NCBI GenBank assembly: GCA_002433485.1
Contig: DJIF01000084.1
Location: forward strand, 78,634-142,633
Direction of reading: 5' to 3'
Length of the DNA stretch: 64,000 bases
Source: Deltaproteobacteria bacterium UBA6601
GTDB taxonomy: Bacteria; Myxococcota_A; UBA796; UBA9615
The notes beneath the pieces were generated by a model. That model did no database searches. It was not told the origin of the DNA and was given only the letters and a program-made list of their open reading frames with translations. The number at the start of each line of letters is the position of its first letter. The stretch's first letter is position 1. Positions 44,438 through 54,935 of the stretch are shown here, in pieces. Both the position numbers and the translations under genes were made by a program.

Positions 44438-46375
44438 ATGACCCGCGGTTTTCTGAGCACCCTCGCTGGTGTGCTCTTGCTCGCTGCGCTGCTGGTGGCA
44501 ACCGTCATCAGCCTCTGGCAGGGAGACCGAATGGAGCGCCGCCAGCTTGCGCTGGATAAACGTCTACAGCTGGTAGAGAAGCAGCTCGAAGAAGGGGTTA
44601 GTCTAGGCTCTTCTGGCAGCCGCAGTGGCAGCGCAACGCGCGGCGGAATCTTCGGCGCAGCCGAGCCCGACTATGTCACTGCAGCGCTATCGGACCCGAG
44701 CAATGCCCTGAGCCGCGATCCTAGTCCCTGGCTGCCGCCTGAAGCAAAGGCTGGCGGCACCCTGCTGCTGCAGCTCAGTTCCGATCCTAAAGGCCTCAAC
44801 TACGTTGCCGAGAACGGCGCAGACGTATCTCGAATCGAGACCTTCAACCAACTGGGCATGATCAGCCGACACCGCAAGGATCCGACCCGCTTCGGACCGG
44901 CGCTCGCTTACCACCTCAAGATTGAAGACGACTACAAGACCTTCACCTACAAGATGCGCCAGGACATCTACTGGCACCAGCCCGCAGTAGACCTCTCAGA
45001 CGAGCGCTTCACCTGGCTCAAGGGAGACCATCAGGTCACCGCCACCGATGTGGTGTTCCAACTCGACATGATCCTCAACAAGGACGTCACCGGGGCGGCA
45101 GCGTCTCGCTCCTACCTCAACGAAGTAGAGAGCTACGAGGCTCTTGATGAGTTCACCTTTCGCATTAAGTTCAAGAAGAAGCTCTACACCAACCTGAGCA
45201 CCATCGTGCCGGGCATCGGGCCGACACCAGAGTTCCTCTACGCCTTTGACGAGGATGGCCAGCGCTATAGCGAAGACATCATTGGAGCTCGCTTTCAAGA
45301 CCACTGGTACAACCCGAATGCGCTCGGCTGCGGCCCCTACCGCTTTGTCAGCTACGAACCGGGCGTCGCCATCACTCTAGAGCGGGACCCCCGCCACCCC
45401 ATGGGAGGGAACGCCTTCGACAAGGTCATCTACCAGATCCTCAAGGACCAGACCTCATGGCCGCGCAAGCTGCGCACTGGCGAACTCAGTCTCAGCGTCC
45501 TGCAGCCAGCTCAATACCGTGCCGAGGTAGTAGAAGGAACCGAACAGTCTCCCTTCAAGGACGGCAGCCTCGAAGGCGGTGAGTACTGGGCCTTTGGCTT
45601 CTACTACATCGGCTGGAACGCGGACCGCCCCTGGTTTAGCGACAAGAAGGTTCGCTGGGCCATGTCCCACGCCTTCAACGCTCAAGGCATCCTGGATGAT
45701 GTGTTCATGGGCCTAGGCACCCGCAGCACGGGTCCTATCGCCAGCTTCCTGCCCTACTACAACAGTGATCTGACCCCAATTCCCTTCGACCTCGACAAGG
45801 CTGCTGCCCTCCTCGATCAGGCCGGTTGGGTCGACACCAACGACAACGGCCTCCGCGACAAGACCATAAATGGCCAGGTCGTAGAATTCGACTTCACCCT
45901 CATTGTGTACGGCGGTGGTGACGAGTACCTGACCATGGGCAATATCTTCAAGGAAGACCTCGCCCAGATCGGCGTGAAGATGAACGTCCAGCCCCTGGAC
46001 TGGGCGGTCCACCTGAAGAAGAAAGACGAGCGCGACTACGACGCCATGACCCTCGCCTGGGCCACCGGCACCGAAGTGGACTTCCATCAGATCTGGCACT
46101 CAAGCCAGGCAGACGTACCCAAGGGCAGCAACTATGTGGGCTTCCGTAACGCAGAGGCGGACAAAATCATCGACGCAATGCGCGCTGAGTTCGAGTTCGA
46201 CGAGCGAGTGCGACTGTCGAGGGACTTTCACAAACTCATCTATGACGAGCAGCCCTACACCTTCTTCTACACCAAGAAGCGAGTGCTCTATTGGCAGGAT
46301 GAACTGAAGAACGTCTGGTTCGCCCTGACTCGGCCGCAGGAAAACCATCGCCCCTGGTACCTGAGCGAGCAATAG
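44438..46375 (+). CDS. Peptide ABC transporter substrate-binding protein, membrane-anchored
   Basis: 645 residues of the SBP_bac_5 (DppA/OppA/YejA) family. It captures oligopeptides or similar solutes outside the inner membrane for import. The N-terminus MTRGFLSTLAGVLLLAALLVATVIS is a membrane helix without a lipobox or clear signal-peptidase site, followed by a predicted coiled coil (about residues 30-55, RMERRQLALDKRLQLVEKQL) and a low-complexity Ser/Gly stretch. The binding domain starts near GGTLLLQLSSDPKGLN. Instead of being free or lipid-anchored, it may therefore be tethered by a helix and spacer. First gene of the transporter operon. Confidence 0.9.
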   Translation: MTRGFLSTLAGVLLLAALLVATVISLWQGDRMERRQLALDKRLQLVEKQLEEGVSLGSSGSRSGSATRGGIFGAAEPDYVTAALSDPSNALSRDPSPWLPPEAKAGGTLLLQLSSDPKGLNYVAENGADVSRIETFNQLGMISRHRKDPTRFGPALAYHLKIEDDYKTFTYKMRQDIYWHQPAVDLSDERFTWLKGDHQVTATDVVFQLDMILNKDVTGAAASRSYLNEVESYEALDEFTFRIKFKKKLYTNLSTIVPGIGPTPEFLYAFDEDGQRYSEDIIGARFQDHWYNPNALGCGPYRFVSYEPGVAITLERDPRHPMGGNAFDKVIYQILKDQTSWPRKLRTGELSLSVLQPAQYRAEVVEGTEQSPFKDGSLEGGEYWAFGFYYIGWNADRPWFSDKKVRWAMSHAFNAQGILDDVFMGLGTRSTGPIASFLPYYNSDLTPIPFDLDKAAALLDQAGWVDTNDNGLRDKTINGQVVEFDFTLIVYGGGDEYLTMGNIFKEDLAQIGVKMNVQPLDWAVHLKKKDERDYDAMTLAWATGTEVDFHQIWHSSQADVPKGSNYVGFRNAEADKIIDAMRAEFEFDERVRLSRDFHKLIYDEQPYTFFYTKKRVLYWQDELKNVWFALTRPQENHRPWYLSEQ

Positions 46376-46402
46376 GCCCAAAGCAGGCCCCGGAGACCTC
46401 CC

Positions 46403-47848
46403 GTGCTCACCTACATCATCAAGCGAATCCTGCTGATGATCCCGACGTTCTTCGCCATCAGCTTGATGATCTTCGTGATCCTCAACTTTGCCCCTGGCAC
46501 GCCCGGCGCCTCGCTAGCGGGTGGTGAGGGCACCCAGAGCTCCGAGGACTCAGTAGGGCAACGCGAGAGCTACCAGATCTTTAAAGAGCAATTCAATCTC
46601 GACAAACCAGTGCTCTTCAATACCCGCTTCAGCCTGACCCAGGAGCAGGTCGCCACCACCGTGTTGGACATCCTCAACAGCGACCGGAGCGTGCCGATCT
46701 CCCGTCAGATCGAGGCACAGGTAGAACTGGAAGATTGGGGCGGTTATGCGGTTCCTGGCCTCATTGAACTGCTAAGGAGCGAGGCCTCAGTTGAGGCTCG
46801 TTCCTACGCATCACGCCGCCTACCGCTCAACGCCAAACGCAGGCTACGTAATCTCTACGGCGGACGCAGTGACGTCGATGACAGAGCCTGGAACAAGGAA
46901 GTCCTGGCTGAAAACAAAGTCCTGGCTGAATGGACCTTTCCTACCGACGCCCCCAGCACCCGCCAAGACGAAGTCCGTGAGCTATGGGTAGGGTGGTTCA
47001 AGGAGAACCGCTCAAGATGGGAATACTCGTCCGGAGAAAAGCTTTTAATACTCGCAACTGACACCCGGTTCTTTAAGTATTGGACGAATCTTATGCGGCT
47101 GGACTTCGGGGTCTCCCATGTGGACAAACGGCCGGTCATCGAGAAAGTCTTCAAGAAGCTCCGCTACTCCCTATCACTGAGCTTCACCGCAGTCCTGCTG
47201 ATCTACTTCATCTCGGTGCCCCTCGGGATCTGGTCCTCGGTGAACCAGAACACCGCAGCTGACCGCGGCCTGACCGTCGTGCTCTTCATGCTCTACAGCC
47301 TGCCGTCCTTTTTTACCGGCGTGGTCCTGCTCAACCTGTTGACCCGGGGCACACCTTTTACGGTGTTTCCAACCTCCGGCTTCGAGAGCCTGGATACCAG
47401 CGCGATGACGACCCTCCAATATCTGGGCGACGTTCTCTGGCATCTGGTCCTGCCGATCATCTGCCTCAGCTATGCGGGGCTGGCGGCGCTATCTCGCTAC
47501 GCCCGCACCGGCCTCCTCGATGTGATCCGCGCCGACTACATCCGCACCGCACGAGCAAAGGGGCTGCCTGAGTTTGTAGTAATCCTCAAGCACGCCGCCA
47601 GGAACGGCATGATTCCGATCCTCACCCTGCTCGCCACCCTGCTGCCGACTCTGGTAGGGGGATCAGTGGTGATCGAGGTGATCTTCGGCATTCCAGGTAT
47701 GGGCCTGTACGTCTGGGAGAGCATCCTACTGCGCGATTACAACGCGATCATGGCAGTGCTTCTCATCGCATCAGGCCTGACCCTGCTGGGCCTGCTCATA
47801 TCGGACCTTTCCTATGCCCTTGTTGACCCTCGGATTACCTTCGACTGA
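46403..47848 (+). CDS. dppB: Peptide ABC transporter permease, DppB-type with a large insertion
   Basis: 481 residues, about 150 longer than DppB/OppB. N-terminal helix (MLTYIIKRILLMIPTFFAISLM) and the C-terminal inner-membrane core (EAA loop YIRTARAKGLPEFVVILKHAAR) are canonical. Between the first two helices, around residues 75-222, is an extra predicted soluble periplasmic domain with HEAT-like sequence (YAVPGLIELLRSEASVEARS) and a Trp-rich segment. The last part of the insertion (47030-47095) is AT-rich with odd codons. It ends in a one-base overlap with the next permease gene. Confidence 0.92.
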   Translation: MLTYIIKRILLMIPTFFAISLMIFVILNFAPGTPGASLAGGEGTQSSEDSVGQRESYQIFKEQFNLDKPVLFNTRFSLTQEQVATTVLDILNSDRSVPISRQIEAQVELEDWGGYAVPGLIELLRSEASVEARSYASRRLPLNAKRRLRNLYGGRSDVDDRAWNKEVLAENKVLAEWTFPTDAPSTRQDEVRELWVGWFKENRSRWEYSSGEKLLILATDTRFFKYWTNLMRLDFGVSHVDKRPVIEKVFKKLRYSLSLSFTAVLLIYFISVPLGIWSSVNQNTAADRGLTVVLFMLYSLPSFFTGVVLLNLLTRGTPFTVFPTSGFESLDTSAMTTLQYLGDVLWHLVLPIICLSYAGLAALSRYARTGLLDVIRADYIRTARAKGLPEFVVILKHAARNGMIPILTLLATLLPTLVGGSVVIEVIFGIPGMGLYVWESILLRDYNAIMAVLLIASGLTLLGLLISDLSYALVDPRITFD

Positions 47849-49101
47849 TGAGCGAACTGAACCCAGACGGCGAGAGCCCCATCCTTGGCGGTGCCGGTGA
47901 CGACCTCACCTATGGGGATATCGTCTGGGGCCAGTTCAAGCGCAACAAGGTCGCATTGGGGAGCCTCTACGGCATCTTCGCGCTGATTCTGCTGGGCACC
48001 GTCGCTCCGCTACTTGCGTCGAACCAACCATTCATCTGGGAACTCGACGGCCAACGCAGCTACCCCTGGTTTACTACCCTCTTCGATCGTCTGGTCTATG
48101 AAAATCCGGTCGACATCTTCTTCAACCTCCTACTGGTAGCGCTCCTGCCCTGCAGCAGCCTCGTCCTATGGCGACTGCGCAGCCTGCGCAAGGCCGAGCT
48201 GGTAAAGCGCGCCCGGCGCCGCCGGATTCGGCAAGAGGTGATCCTGCTACTGATGGCCTTTGTCGCGGTCTATGTGATCATCCTGGCCTTTCCGCAGCAA
48301 AGTACCTACACGCCCTACCCCAAGCTGATGGACCGACTTGAGGCCAAAGGAGAGCAGCAAGTCTCAGCGGTGTTTCCACCCTTCGATTTTGGCTTCCGAG
48401 ACACCGGCTTCAGACCTCTGGCCGGCCCCGGTGGAGAGCACTTGTTGGGGGTCGACAACAGTGGCCGCGATGTGGCGGTTCGACTGCTCTATGGGATCCG
48501 CGTATCACTTACCATCGGTGTGGTAGCGGTCGCCATCTACGTCACCATCGGCATCATCCTGGGCGCTTCCGCTGGCTTCTTTGGTGGCCGGGTAGATATG
48601 GCGATCCAGCGACTCATTGAAATCTTCATGTGCATGCCGGTTCTGTTCGTCATCATCACTCTCATCGCATTCCTCGATCACGCATCGATCTTCCACATCA
48701 TGGTGCTGATCGGGGTCTTACGATGGACCGGAGTAGCGCGTCTGACACGCGGAGAATTCCTGCGCCTGCGCAATCAGGATTTCGTCACCGCCGCCGAGGC
48801 CCTCGGCTATCGGCGCCGCACCATCATCTTCAAACAGATCCTCCCCAACGCCCTTGGCCCGGTACTGGTGGCTGCGGCCTTCGGCGTGGCGGCAGCGATC
48901 CTGCTGGAGAGCACTCTGTCCTTCCTCGGCCTAGGCGATGTCTCCGCTCCGTCCTGGGGCCAGACGCTAAAAGAGGGCTACTCCAGCGGCAAGTGGCACC
49001 TGATTCTGTCACCCGGCTTCGCGATCTTCTTCACAGTCTCGGTACTGAACCTGGTCGGGGAAGGCTTGCGTGACGCCCTTGACCCGAAGCTGCGACAATG
49101 A
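47848..49101 (+). CDS. dppC: Peptide ABC transporter permease, DppC/YejE-type
   Basis: 417 residues. An N-terminal cytoplasmic segment and first helix are followed by an extra helix pair and basic loop (RKAELVKRARRRRIRQE), then a periplasmic segment, the GVDNSGRDVAVRLLYG motif and five helices with the EAA loop FVTAAEALGYRRRTIIFKQILPN. The long periplasmic part resembles YejE more than DppC. It partners the preceding permease. The next ATPase gene starts 8 nt downstream. Confidence 0.93.
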   Translation: MSELNPDGESPILGGAGDDLTYGDIVWGQFKRNKVALGSLYGIFALILLGTVAPLLASNQPFIWELDGQRSYPWFTTLFDRLVYENPVDIFFNLLLVALLPCSSLVLWRLRSLRKAELVKRARRRRIRQEVILLLMAFVAVYVIILAFPQQSTYTPYPKLMDRLEAKGEQQVSAVFPPFDFGFRDTGFRPLAGPGGEHLLGVDNSGRDVAVRLLYGIRVSLTIGVVAVAIYVTIGIILGASAGFFGGRVDMAIQRLIEIFMCMPVLFVIITLIAFLDHASIFHIMVLIGVLRWTGVARLTRGEFLRLRNQDFVTAAEALGYRRRTIIFKQILPNALGPVLVAAAFGVAAAILLESTLSFLGLGDVSAPSWGQTLKEGYSSGKWHLILSPGFAIFFTVSVLNLVGEGLRDALDPKLRQ

Positions 49102-49108
49102 GTCTGCC

Positions 49109-50133
<1,025 letters not shown>

Positions 50134-50134
<1 letters not shown>

Positions 50135-51597
50135 TGGATTCTGCTGCGGCCAAGGCGACCGGCTCCACACCAGCCCTGCTGGAGGTCCGCGACCTAAAGA
50201 AATATTTCCCCGTCCGCAAAGGTCTACTGAATCGCCATGTAGCCGACGTAAAAGCCCTTGATGGCGTGTCTTTTGACCTCGGCGCGAAAGAAACCCTCGG
50301 GGTAGTCGGCGAGTCTGGCTGTGGCAAGACCACCCTGGGACGCACCATCCTGCGCCTCATCGAGCCTACCGCTGGTAGCGCGCGCTTCGAAGGAAGAGAC
50401 ATCTTCCAGCTGAACCGCAAGAGCCTTAGAGACCTGCGCAGCGAGATCCAGATTATCTTCCAAGATCCATACTCATCACTGAATCCACGCCAGACCATCG
50501 GCAACATCATTGGCGACGCCCTGGAATTGCATGGTCTGGTTACTGGCGACGCCCGCTTCGAACGCGCCAAAGAGCTGCTTGAGCGGGTCGGCTTGCAGGG
50601 CTCCTACATCAATCGCTATCCCCACGAATTCTCGGGCGGCCAGCGCCAGCGGATTGGCATCGCCAGAGCAGTCGCGCTCAAGCCAAAGTTCATCGTCTGT
50701 GACGAGGCGGTCTCAGCCCTGGATGTCTCGGTGCAAGCACAGGTCCTGAATCTACTTGAGGACCTGCAACGCGAGCTTGAGTTGTCCTACATCTTCATCG
50801 CACATGACCTCGCTGTAGTTCGCCACATTGCCGACCGAGTCGCTGTGATGTACCTGGGCCGCATCGTCGAACTGTCCACCTGTGACGACCTGTTTGAGCA
50901 GCCACTCCATCCCTACACCCAAGCCCTACTTTCAGCCATCCCCCAGCCCGACCCGAGTCGAAGTAAAGAACGCATCCTGCTAAGCGGAGATGTGCCATCG
51001 CCCATGTCACCGCCCGCCGGTTGTCACTTCCACAACCGCTGCCCACTTGCCATGGAACGCTGTCGTCAAGAAGCGCCCGAGTTGGTAGAATTGCGAACTG
51101 GACATCAAGCTGCCTGCCACCTCTACGATGATGAGCCCCATCCAGTAGAGTCTATTCGCATTGGCCGCCGTACCCCCCAACACCGCCCCTCGGCTTTCCA
51201 GACCGATGACACCATGACCATCGACACCGAAGAGAGCGAAGCACCTTTTGAAGACGACCTCTTTGAGGACGACCTGGAGATGTTCGATGGCAGTGCTGAG
51301 GGAGACCCCCTGCCGCTGGAGATCCCGAAGGTTCTGGATGGTCACCCGGGTATGGCCCTGGGGCCCTTCGGTGAGATCATCGACCCTCAGGATACCTACA
51401 GCGAATACTCAGATGCGCCGCCCCTGCAGGCCATCACCGGGGTGTGTCCAGACGACGGATACGTCACTGCCGCTGATGAGACCATCGCTGACCAGCCGAG
51501 CGCTATGGCGGCTGAGGAAGAAGCCGACACGGAAGAAGAGCCGGCTCCTCGTGACGACGACACCCTAGACATTCCTACCCTAGAGGAAGATAGCTAG
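50134..51597 (+). CDS. dppF: Peptide ABC transporter ATPase, DppF-type with an acidic C-terminal tail
   Basis: 487 residues against about 330 for DppF. Walker A is GESGCGKTTL, the signature FSGGQRQRI; Walker B is IVCDEAVSALD with Ala where Pro is usual. The OppC-type tail CHFHNRCPLAMERC ends near residue 330. From about residue 335 to 487 is an extra, strongly acidic, low-complexity domain (many Glu/Asp, EDDLFEDDLEMFDG, EEEADTEEEPAPRDDD), not part of the family. It is the last gene of the operon; two hairpins follow. Confidence 0.93.
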
Positions 51598-51600
51598 ATC

Positions 51601-51639
51601 CGCTGCTAACGCAGCGAAGCCGTCCCCCTGCGCAGGGAC
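51601..51639 (+). terminator. Tandem hairpins after the transporter operon
   Basis: A 6-bp stem CGCTGC (51601-51606) / GCAGCG (51611-51616) with loop TAAC starts 4 nt after the dppF stop; a second GC-rich inverted repeat GTCCC...GGGAC spans 51622-51639. No T-run follows, so classic intrinsic termination is not assured. The two convergent genes end on either side. Confidence 0.35.
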
Positions 51640-51655
51640 ACTCGCGTGATCGAGC

Positions 51656-53326
51656 TCAGGGACAGCCAGCCGCGGGCGATGTCGCCACCCCAGTGCACGG
51701 GGTAATGACTCCAGAAGGCCAGGCAATCTTCGCCACGTAGTAATCGCTGTCTTCACCACTCAACTGAAAGGTGTAGGTCTGAGCCAGCACGCCGTTGAGG
51801 TAGATGTTGACGGTAACATCATTGGCAGGGGTGTAGCTGCTACCCGGATAGTCATGCACAAAGACGATGTACTCACCAGCATAGGAACCGGTGGCGGGAG
51901 CAACGATATTAATGTTCTCTGGGCCTATGCCAGAGATGTCATCCAGATCCAGGTTGGGATCGTCGCTGCTGTTGTTAGCCACCCCCCAGTCAACCGAGCC
52001 CCCCAGGCCCGGCAGCCCGGGAATGGAGATGCCGCCGCCCGCACAGTTGGAGTAATAACAGTCGTCCTCACTGCGTGGCCCGCCCCCAGTCCACTGTGAA
52101 CTAGGACGCAACAGGTGCAGGTCCATATCATCGCCTGAGTTGGCCCAATACATCTCAATACGGAAGTTCTCGTTGGGAATGGCCTCGATATTCTGGCTAC
52201 AGGAGTCGGTCTGACCGTCTGAGTTGGTGACAGTGAGCACCCCCACATAGGTGCCGGCCAGGTCCAGAGTAATGCTGGGCGTCGCGATGGAGTAACTACT
52301 GAGCACCGCAGTCGATCCGGTAGGTGGCGTTAGAGTCCATTGATAGGTGAGCGGTTGCACCAGCGAACCGCTGCCGTCGAACTGCTCGGTCTCAAACGGA
52401 GATGAGATGATGTCGGGACCACAGATAGCGGTCGGATTCTTGCCCACTCCCTGGGCATTGCCAACAGCCACCAGCGGGATCACCAGCGGACTCTCATCAG
52501 GATCATCGCTGAAGACCTGGATTTCAGCTGCAAAATTGCCCTGCTGCTGAGGATTGAAACGAAGATTTAGAAGACCAGAATCACTGGGCTCAAAGGTCTG
52601 CTGGGCAACCGCCACCGACTCAAGGGTAAAGTTGAGCTCATCACTGAGTTGCACAGCTCCCACATTGAGCGTGCCCGGACCAGCATTGCCGATGGCGATC
52701 TCCTGTACCGCAGACTCCTGACCCACCACCAGAGAGCCAAAGTCGACGGCCTCAGGGGCTGCATAGATGTCGGGAACCGGTTCGCCATCGCCCGCACCGA
52801 GAATGGGGATGTAGAGGCCGTCGCCAGACGAACGATAGCAATCCCAGTTGAGCTCATGCTTGACGACCAGGTGCAGGTCCACGGGCAGCGGTGTGCCATG
52901 CACCGGGCTGAACCGGACCAGGAAGGCCTGCGAGCCGCCTCGAGCAAGCAACTGCTCTCCTGAAGGCACGTTGGTAGAGATCTCCACATCCTGATCGAGC
53001 CGGATCTCATTAGCCAGGTCGCCGTTGTCGTCAAAGATCGCACTGGCCAGGTACATGTCACAGATCTCAAGATCAGCCGTTCCGTCGTTGGACATCACCA
53101 GCTCAACCTCAGAAAAGCTGCCCGTCGCCACCGAGCCAAAGGCCAGGACCGATGCAGCGAGATCTTCCTCCACAAAGCCGCTCTCTTCGGGCCAGATCAG
53201 CGAAAACCTCGGCGCCAGAGCGGTCAAGCTGTCATCGCTGCAGGCGCTGAGCAGAGGCCCCATGCCAACAACAAGGCAGGCAGCTGTAAGCACCAGAGAG
53301 AGCGATCGGAGAGATGTTAAGCCCAT
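51656..53326 (-). CDS. Large lipoprotein with ASH/PKD-like beta domains and a YfaP-like C-terminus
   Basis: 556 residues from ATG 53326 (GGAG site upstream; the frame is open to 53416). The signal ends in lipobox PLLSAC. The first half has beta-sandwich modules like the choice-of-anchor D/ASH domains (VDFGSLVVGQESAVQEIAIGN and LNLRFNPQQQGNFAAEIQV); the central part has a PKD-like segment (QWTLTPPTGSTAVLSS); the C-terminal 150 residues, with NSGDDMDLHLLRP, resemble the DUF2135/YfaP type. Such assemblies are common surface adhesin-like lipoproteins in deltaproteobacteria; no enzyme domain is seen. Confidence 0.78.
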   Translation of the reverse strand: MGLTSLRSLSLVLTAACLVVGMGPLLSACSDDSLTALAPRFSLIWPEESGFVEEDLAASVLAFGSVATGSFSEVELVMSNDGTADLEICDMYLASAIFDDNGDLANEIRLDQDVEISTNVPSGEQLLARGGSQAFLVRFSPVHGTPLPVDLHLVVKHELNWDCYRSSGDGLYIPILGAGDGEPVPDIYAAPEAVDFGSLVVGQESAVQEIAIGNAGPGTLNVGAVQLSDELNFTLESVAVAQQTFEPSDSGLLNLRFNPQQQGNFAAEIQVFSDDPDESPLVIPLVAVGNAQGVGKNPTAICGPDIISSPFETEQFDGSGSLVQPLTYQWTLTPPTGSTAVLSSYSIATPSITLDLAGTYVGVLTVTNSDGQTDSCSQNIEAIPNENFRIEMYWANSGDDMDLHLLRPSSQWTGGGPRSEDDCYYSNCAGGGISIPGLPGLGGSVDWGVANNSSDDPNLDLDDISGIGPENINIVAPATGSYAGEYIVFVHDYPGSSYTPANDVTVNIYLNGVLAQTYTFQLSGEDSDYYVAKIAWPSGVITPCTGVATSPAAGCP

Positions 53327-53446
53327 GGAATCTCCATTGCGAAAAGGAATGTGCGACGCATTCTGATGCCAGCTTAGAGCCTTGGCAAGCTCAGACTCAT
53401 GAATGCCCCCGATCATCTGGCCGCCGATCAGGACCGCTCGTCCGTC

Positions 53447-53477
53447 TTTTTAGCTAAAAACACATACCTGTATGGTA
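53447..53477. promoter_or_regulatory. Palindromic elements upstream of the XRE regulator
   Basis: A perfect 14-bp palindrome TTTTTAGCTAAAAA (53447-53460) and, 4 nt later, a 4+5+4 dyad TACC-TGTAT-GGTA (53465-53477). They lie 33-63 nt before the regulator's ATG. This is the kind of site XRE dimers bind, so autoregulation is likely but unproven. Confidence 0.45.
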
Positions 53478-53509
53478 AGAATACTTAAACTCTCAGTAGG
53501 AGTGACCCA

Positions 53510-54328
53510 ATGAAGAGCAGTCCAACGCCATCCCTGGCCCTGGGCAGCACCCTAAAGGCCGGGCGCAAGCAGGCTGGCCTGACCCTGGCCCAGCTTGGCA
53601 CCGAGATGGGACTGGCAAACGGCAACTTCATCGGCATGGTCGAGCGCGGTGAGCGATGCCCCTCCGACGAAGGCCTGGTACAGATGGGCCGACTGCTGTC
53701 CCTCGACCCCCGCGAGCTACTGGCTCTTAAATACCGCGACAGCCACCCGGCAGCCTTTGAGGTACTCCTGAGCCCACCCCAGCCCCGCTACCCAAGGCTG
53801 CGCCGCATGCTGCTGGCGAGCTGCGCTGACCCAGAGCAGATCGCCGCTGAGCTCGAAAGAGCTGCGTATGGCCTGATGGAACAGCTCATCTTTCGGATTC
53901 TGCTGCAGCGAATCCTGCTGCCCGCGCTCCGCGCCGATCGCTACGCGCCTCGTCGACTGCGGGAAAAGATGGCAGCCCACCGGGAACTGCGCGAAGGCCA
54001 GCACCTACCACCAGACATCTTCGAACAGGAAGCGCAGACCTTCATCCCCTGGGTCCGAGGTGAGCTGCCTATGCTCAGCTGGGAGCTTAACCCGCACAGC
54101 ATGATGCTCCGGTTGCAGAGTGGTAAGCGAGACCAGGAGGCAGAAGAGCTGTCTCTGCTCGGACCCAGCGCAGCAAGCAGCAAGGCAGCAGGCAGCCACG
54201 CCGATCAAGCCGGGTTGAGCGAGATCCTTGCCCTACAAGGCCTGGAGGCCGATGAGGTGGCCGAAGTGCTGGACCTGATTGAATGGAAGAAGGCACGCCG
54301 CAAAAGGGTCCGCACCGACGCTGACTGA
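53510..54328 (+). CDS. XRE-family HTH regulator
   Basis: 272 residues. A lambda-repressor-like HTH fills residues 10-70 (LKAGRKQAGLTLAQLGTEMGLANGNFIGMVERGERCPS). The rest is unfamiliar, mostly helical with basic runs, with no IrrE/peptidase or phage LexA-type region. The palindromes upstream suggest autoregulation. It is divergent from the large lipoprotein gene. The start has an AGGAG site. Not obviously phage-derived. Confidence 0.86.
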   Translation: MKSSPTPSLALGSTLKAGRKQAGLTLAQLGTEMGLANGNFIGMVERGERCPSDEGLVQMGRLLSLDPRELLALKYRDSHPAAFEVLLSPPQPRYPRLRRMLLASCADPEQIAAELERAAYGLMEQLIFRILLQRILLPALRADRYAPRRLREKMAAHRELREGQHLPPDIFEQEAQTFIPWVRGELPMLSWELNPHSMMLRLQSGKRDQEAEELSLLGPSAASSKAAGSHADQAGLSEILALQGLEADEVAEVLDLIEWKKARRKRVRTDAD

Positions 54329-54388
54329 AAAAGATCGATAGCTCCTTTGAATGAATGGAGGATTGACCGCGTCATAGCTGCACACTGG

Positions 54389-54407
54389 CCGGGCCTGTTT
54401 CGCCCGG
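54389..54407. other. GC hairpin between XRE gene and lipoprotein gene
   Basis: A 6-bp stem CCGGGC (54389-54394) / GCCCGG (54402-54407) with a 7-nt loop, 20 nt before the start of the next gene. It has no T-run. It may stabilise the upstream RNA or control translation. Confidence 0.3.
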
Positions 54408-54426
54408 ACGCAACCTGGAGCAGCCC

Positions 54427-54867
54427 ATGCACAGCCGAAGCCTTACCGTCCTGGCAAGCGTTCTGATCCTCACCATTGGCCTGCAAGGCTGCTTCGTCAT
54501 CATCGAGGAAGACGACCGCGGCGAGCCGATGCCAACCGTCTATGACGACGGACCGCAAATCATCAACGCGCTGAGCTACTGGACCTGCGATTACAGCTCT
54601 CCCGACGCGCGCTACTTCTTCGAGTTTCAAGCGGTAGTAGACGACCCCGACGGCTGGCGTGATGTGATCGAAGTCAACATCTACTTCTTCGAGACGCAGA
54701 GCGCCCGTCTGGTCAGCGGCTTCTCCATGCACGACGAAGGCGAAGGCACCTGGGGCGGCATGGTCTGGGAAGATGAAAGCGCCATGTACTGCGGAGAACC
54801 CATGGATGTGATCATCGAGGCCATCGACCAGTTCGGCGAACGTGACAGCCTGGAGATCATCTACTGA
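54427..54867 (+). CDS. Small lipoprotein of unknown function
   Basis: 146 residues. The signal sequence LTVLASVLILTIGLQGC ends in a lipobox. The mature part is acidic and has one Cys near the end (MYCGEPMD); I recognise no family. The pattern of short beta strands resembles Ig-like lipoproteins seen elsewhere in the window. Separate from the neighbours by about 70-100 nt. Confidence 0.75.
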   Translation: MHSRSLTVLASVLILTIGLQGCFVIIEEDDRGEPMPTVYDDGPQIINALSYWTCDYSSPDARYFFEFQAVVDDPDGWRDVIEVNIYFFETQSARLVSGFSMHDEGEGTWGGMVWEDESAMYCGEPMDVIIEAIDQFGERDSLEIIY

Positions 54868-54935
54868 GGAACCGAACAGCCCACTGAACGGCACGGCCCT
54901 GGACGCAGGGCTCCGGTGGCTCTATCTTCCTTCAT

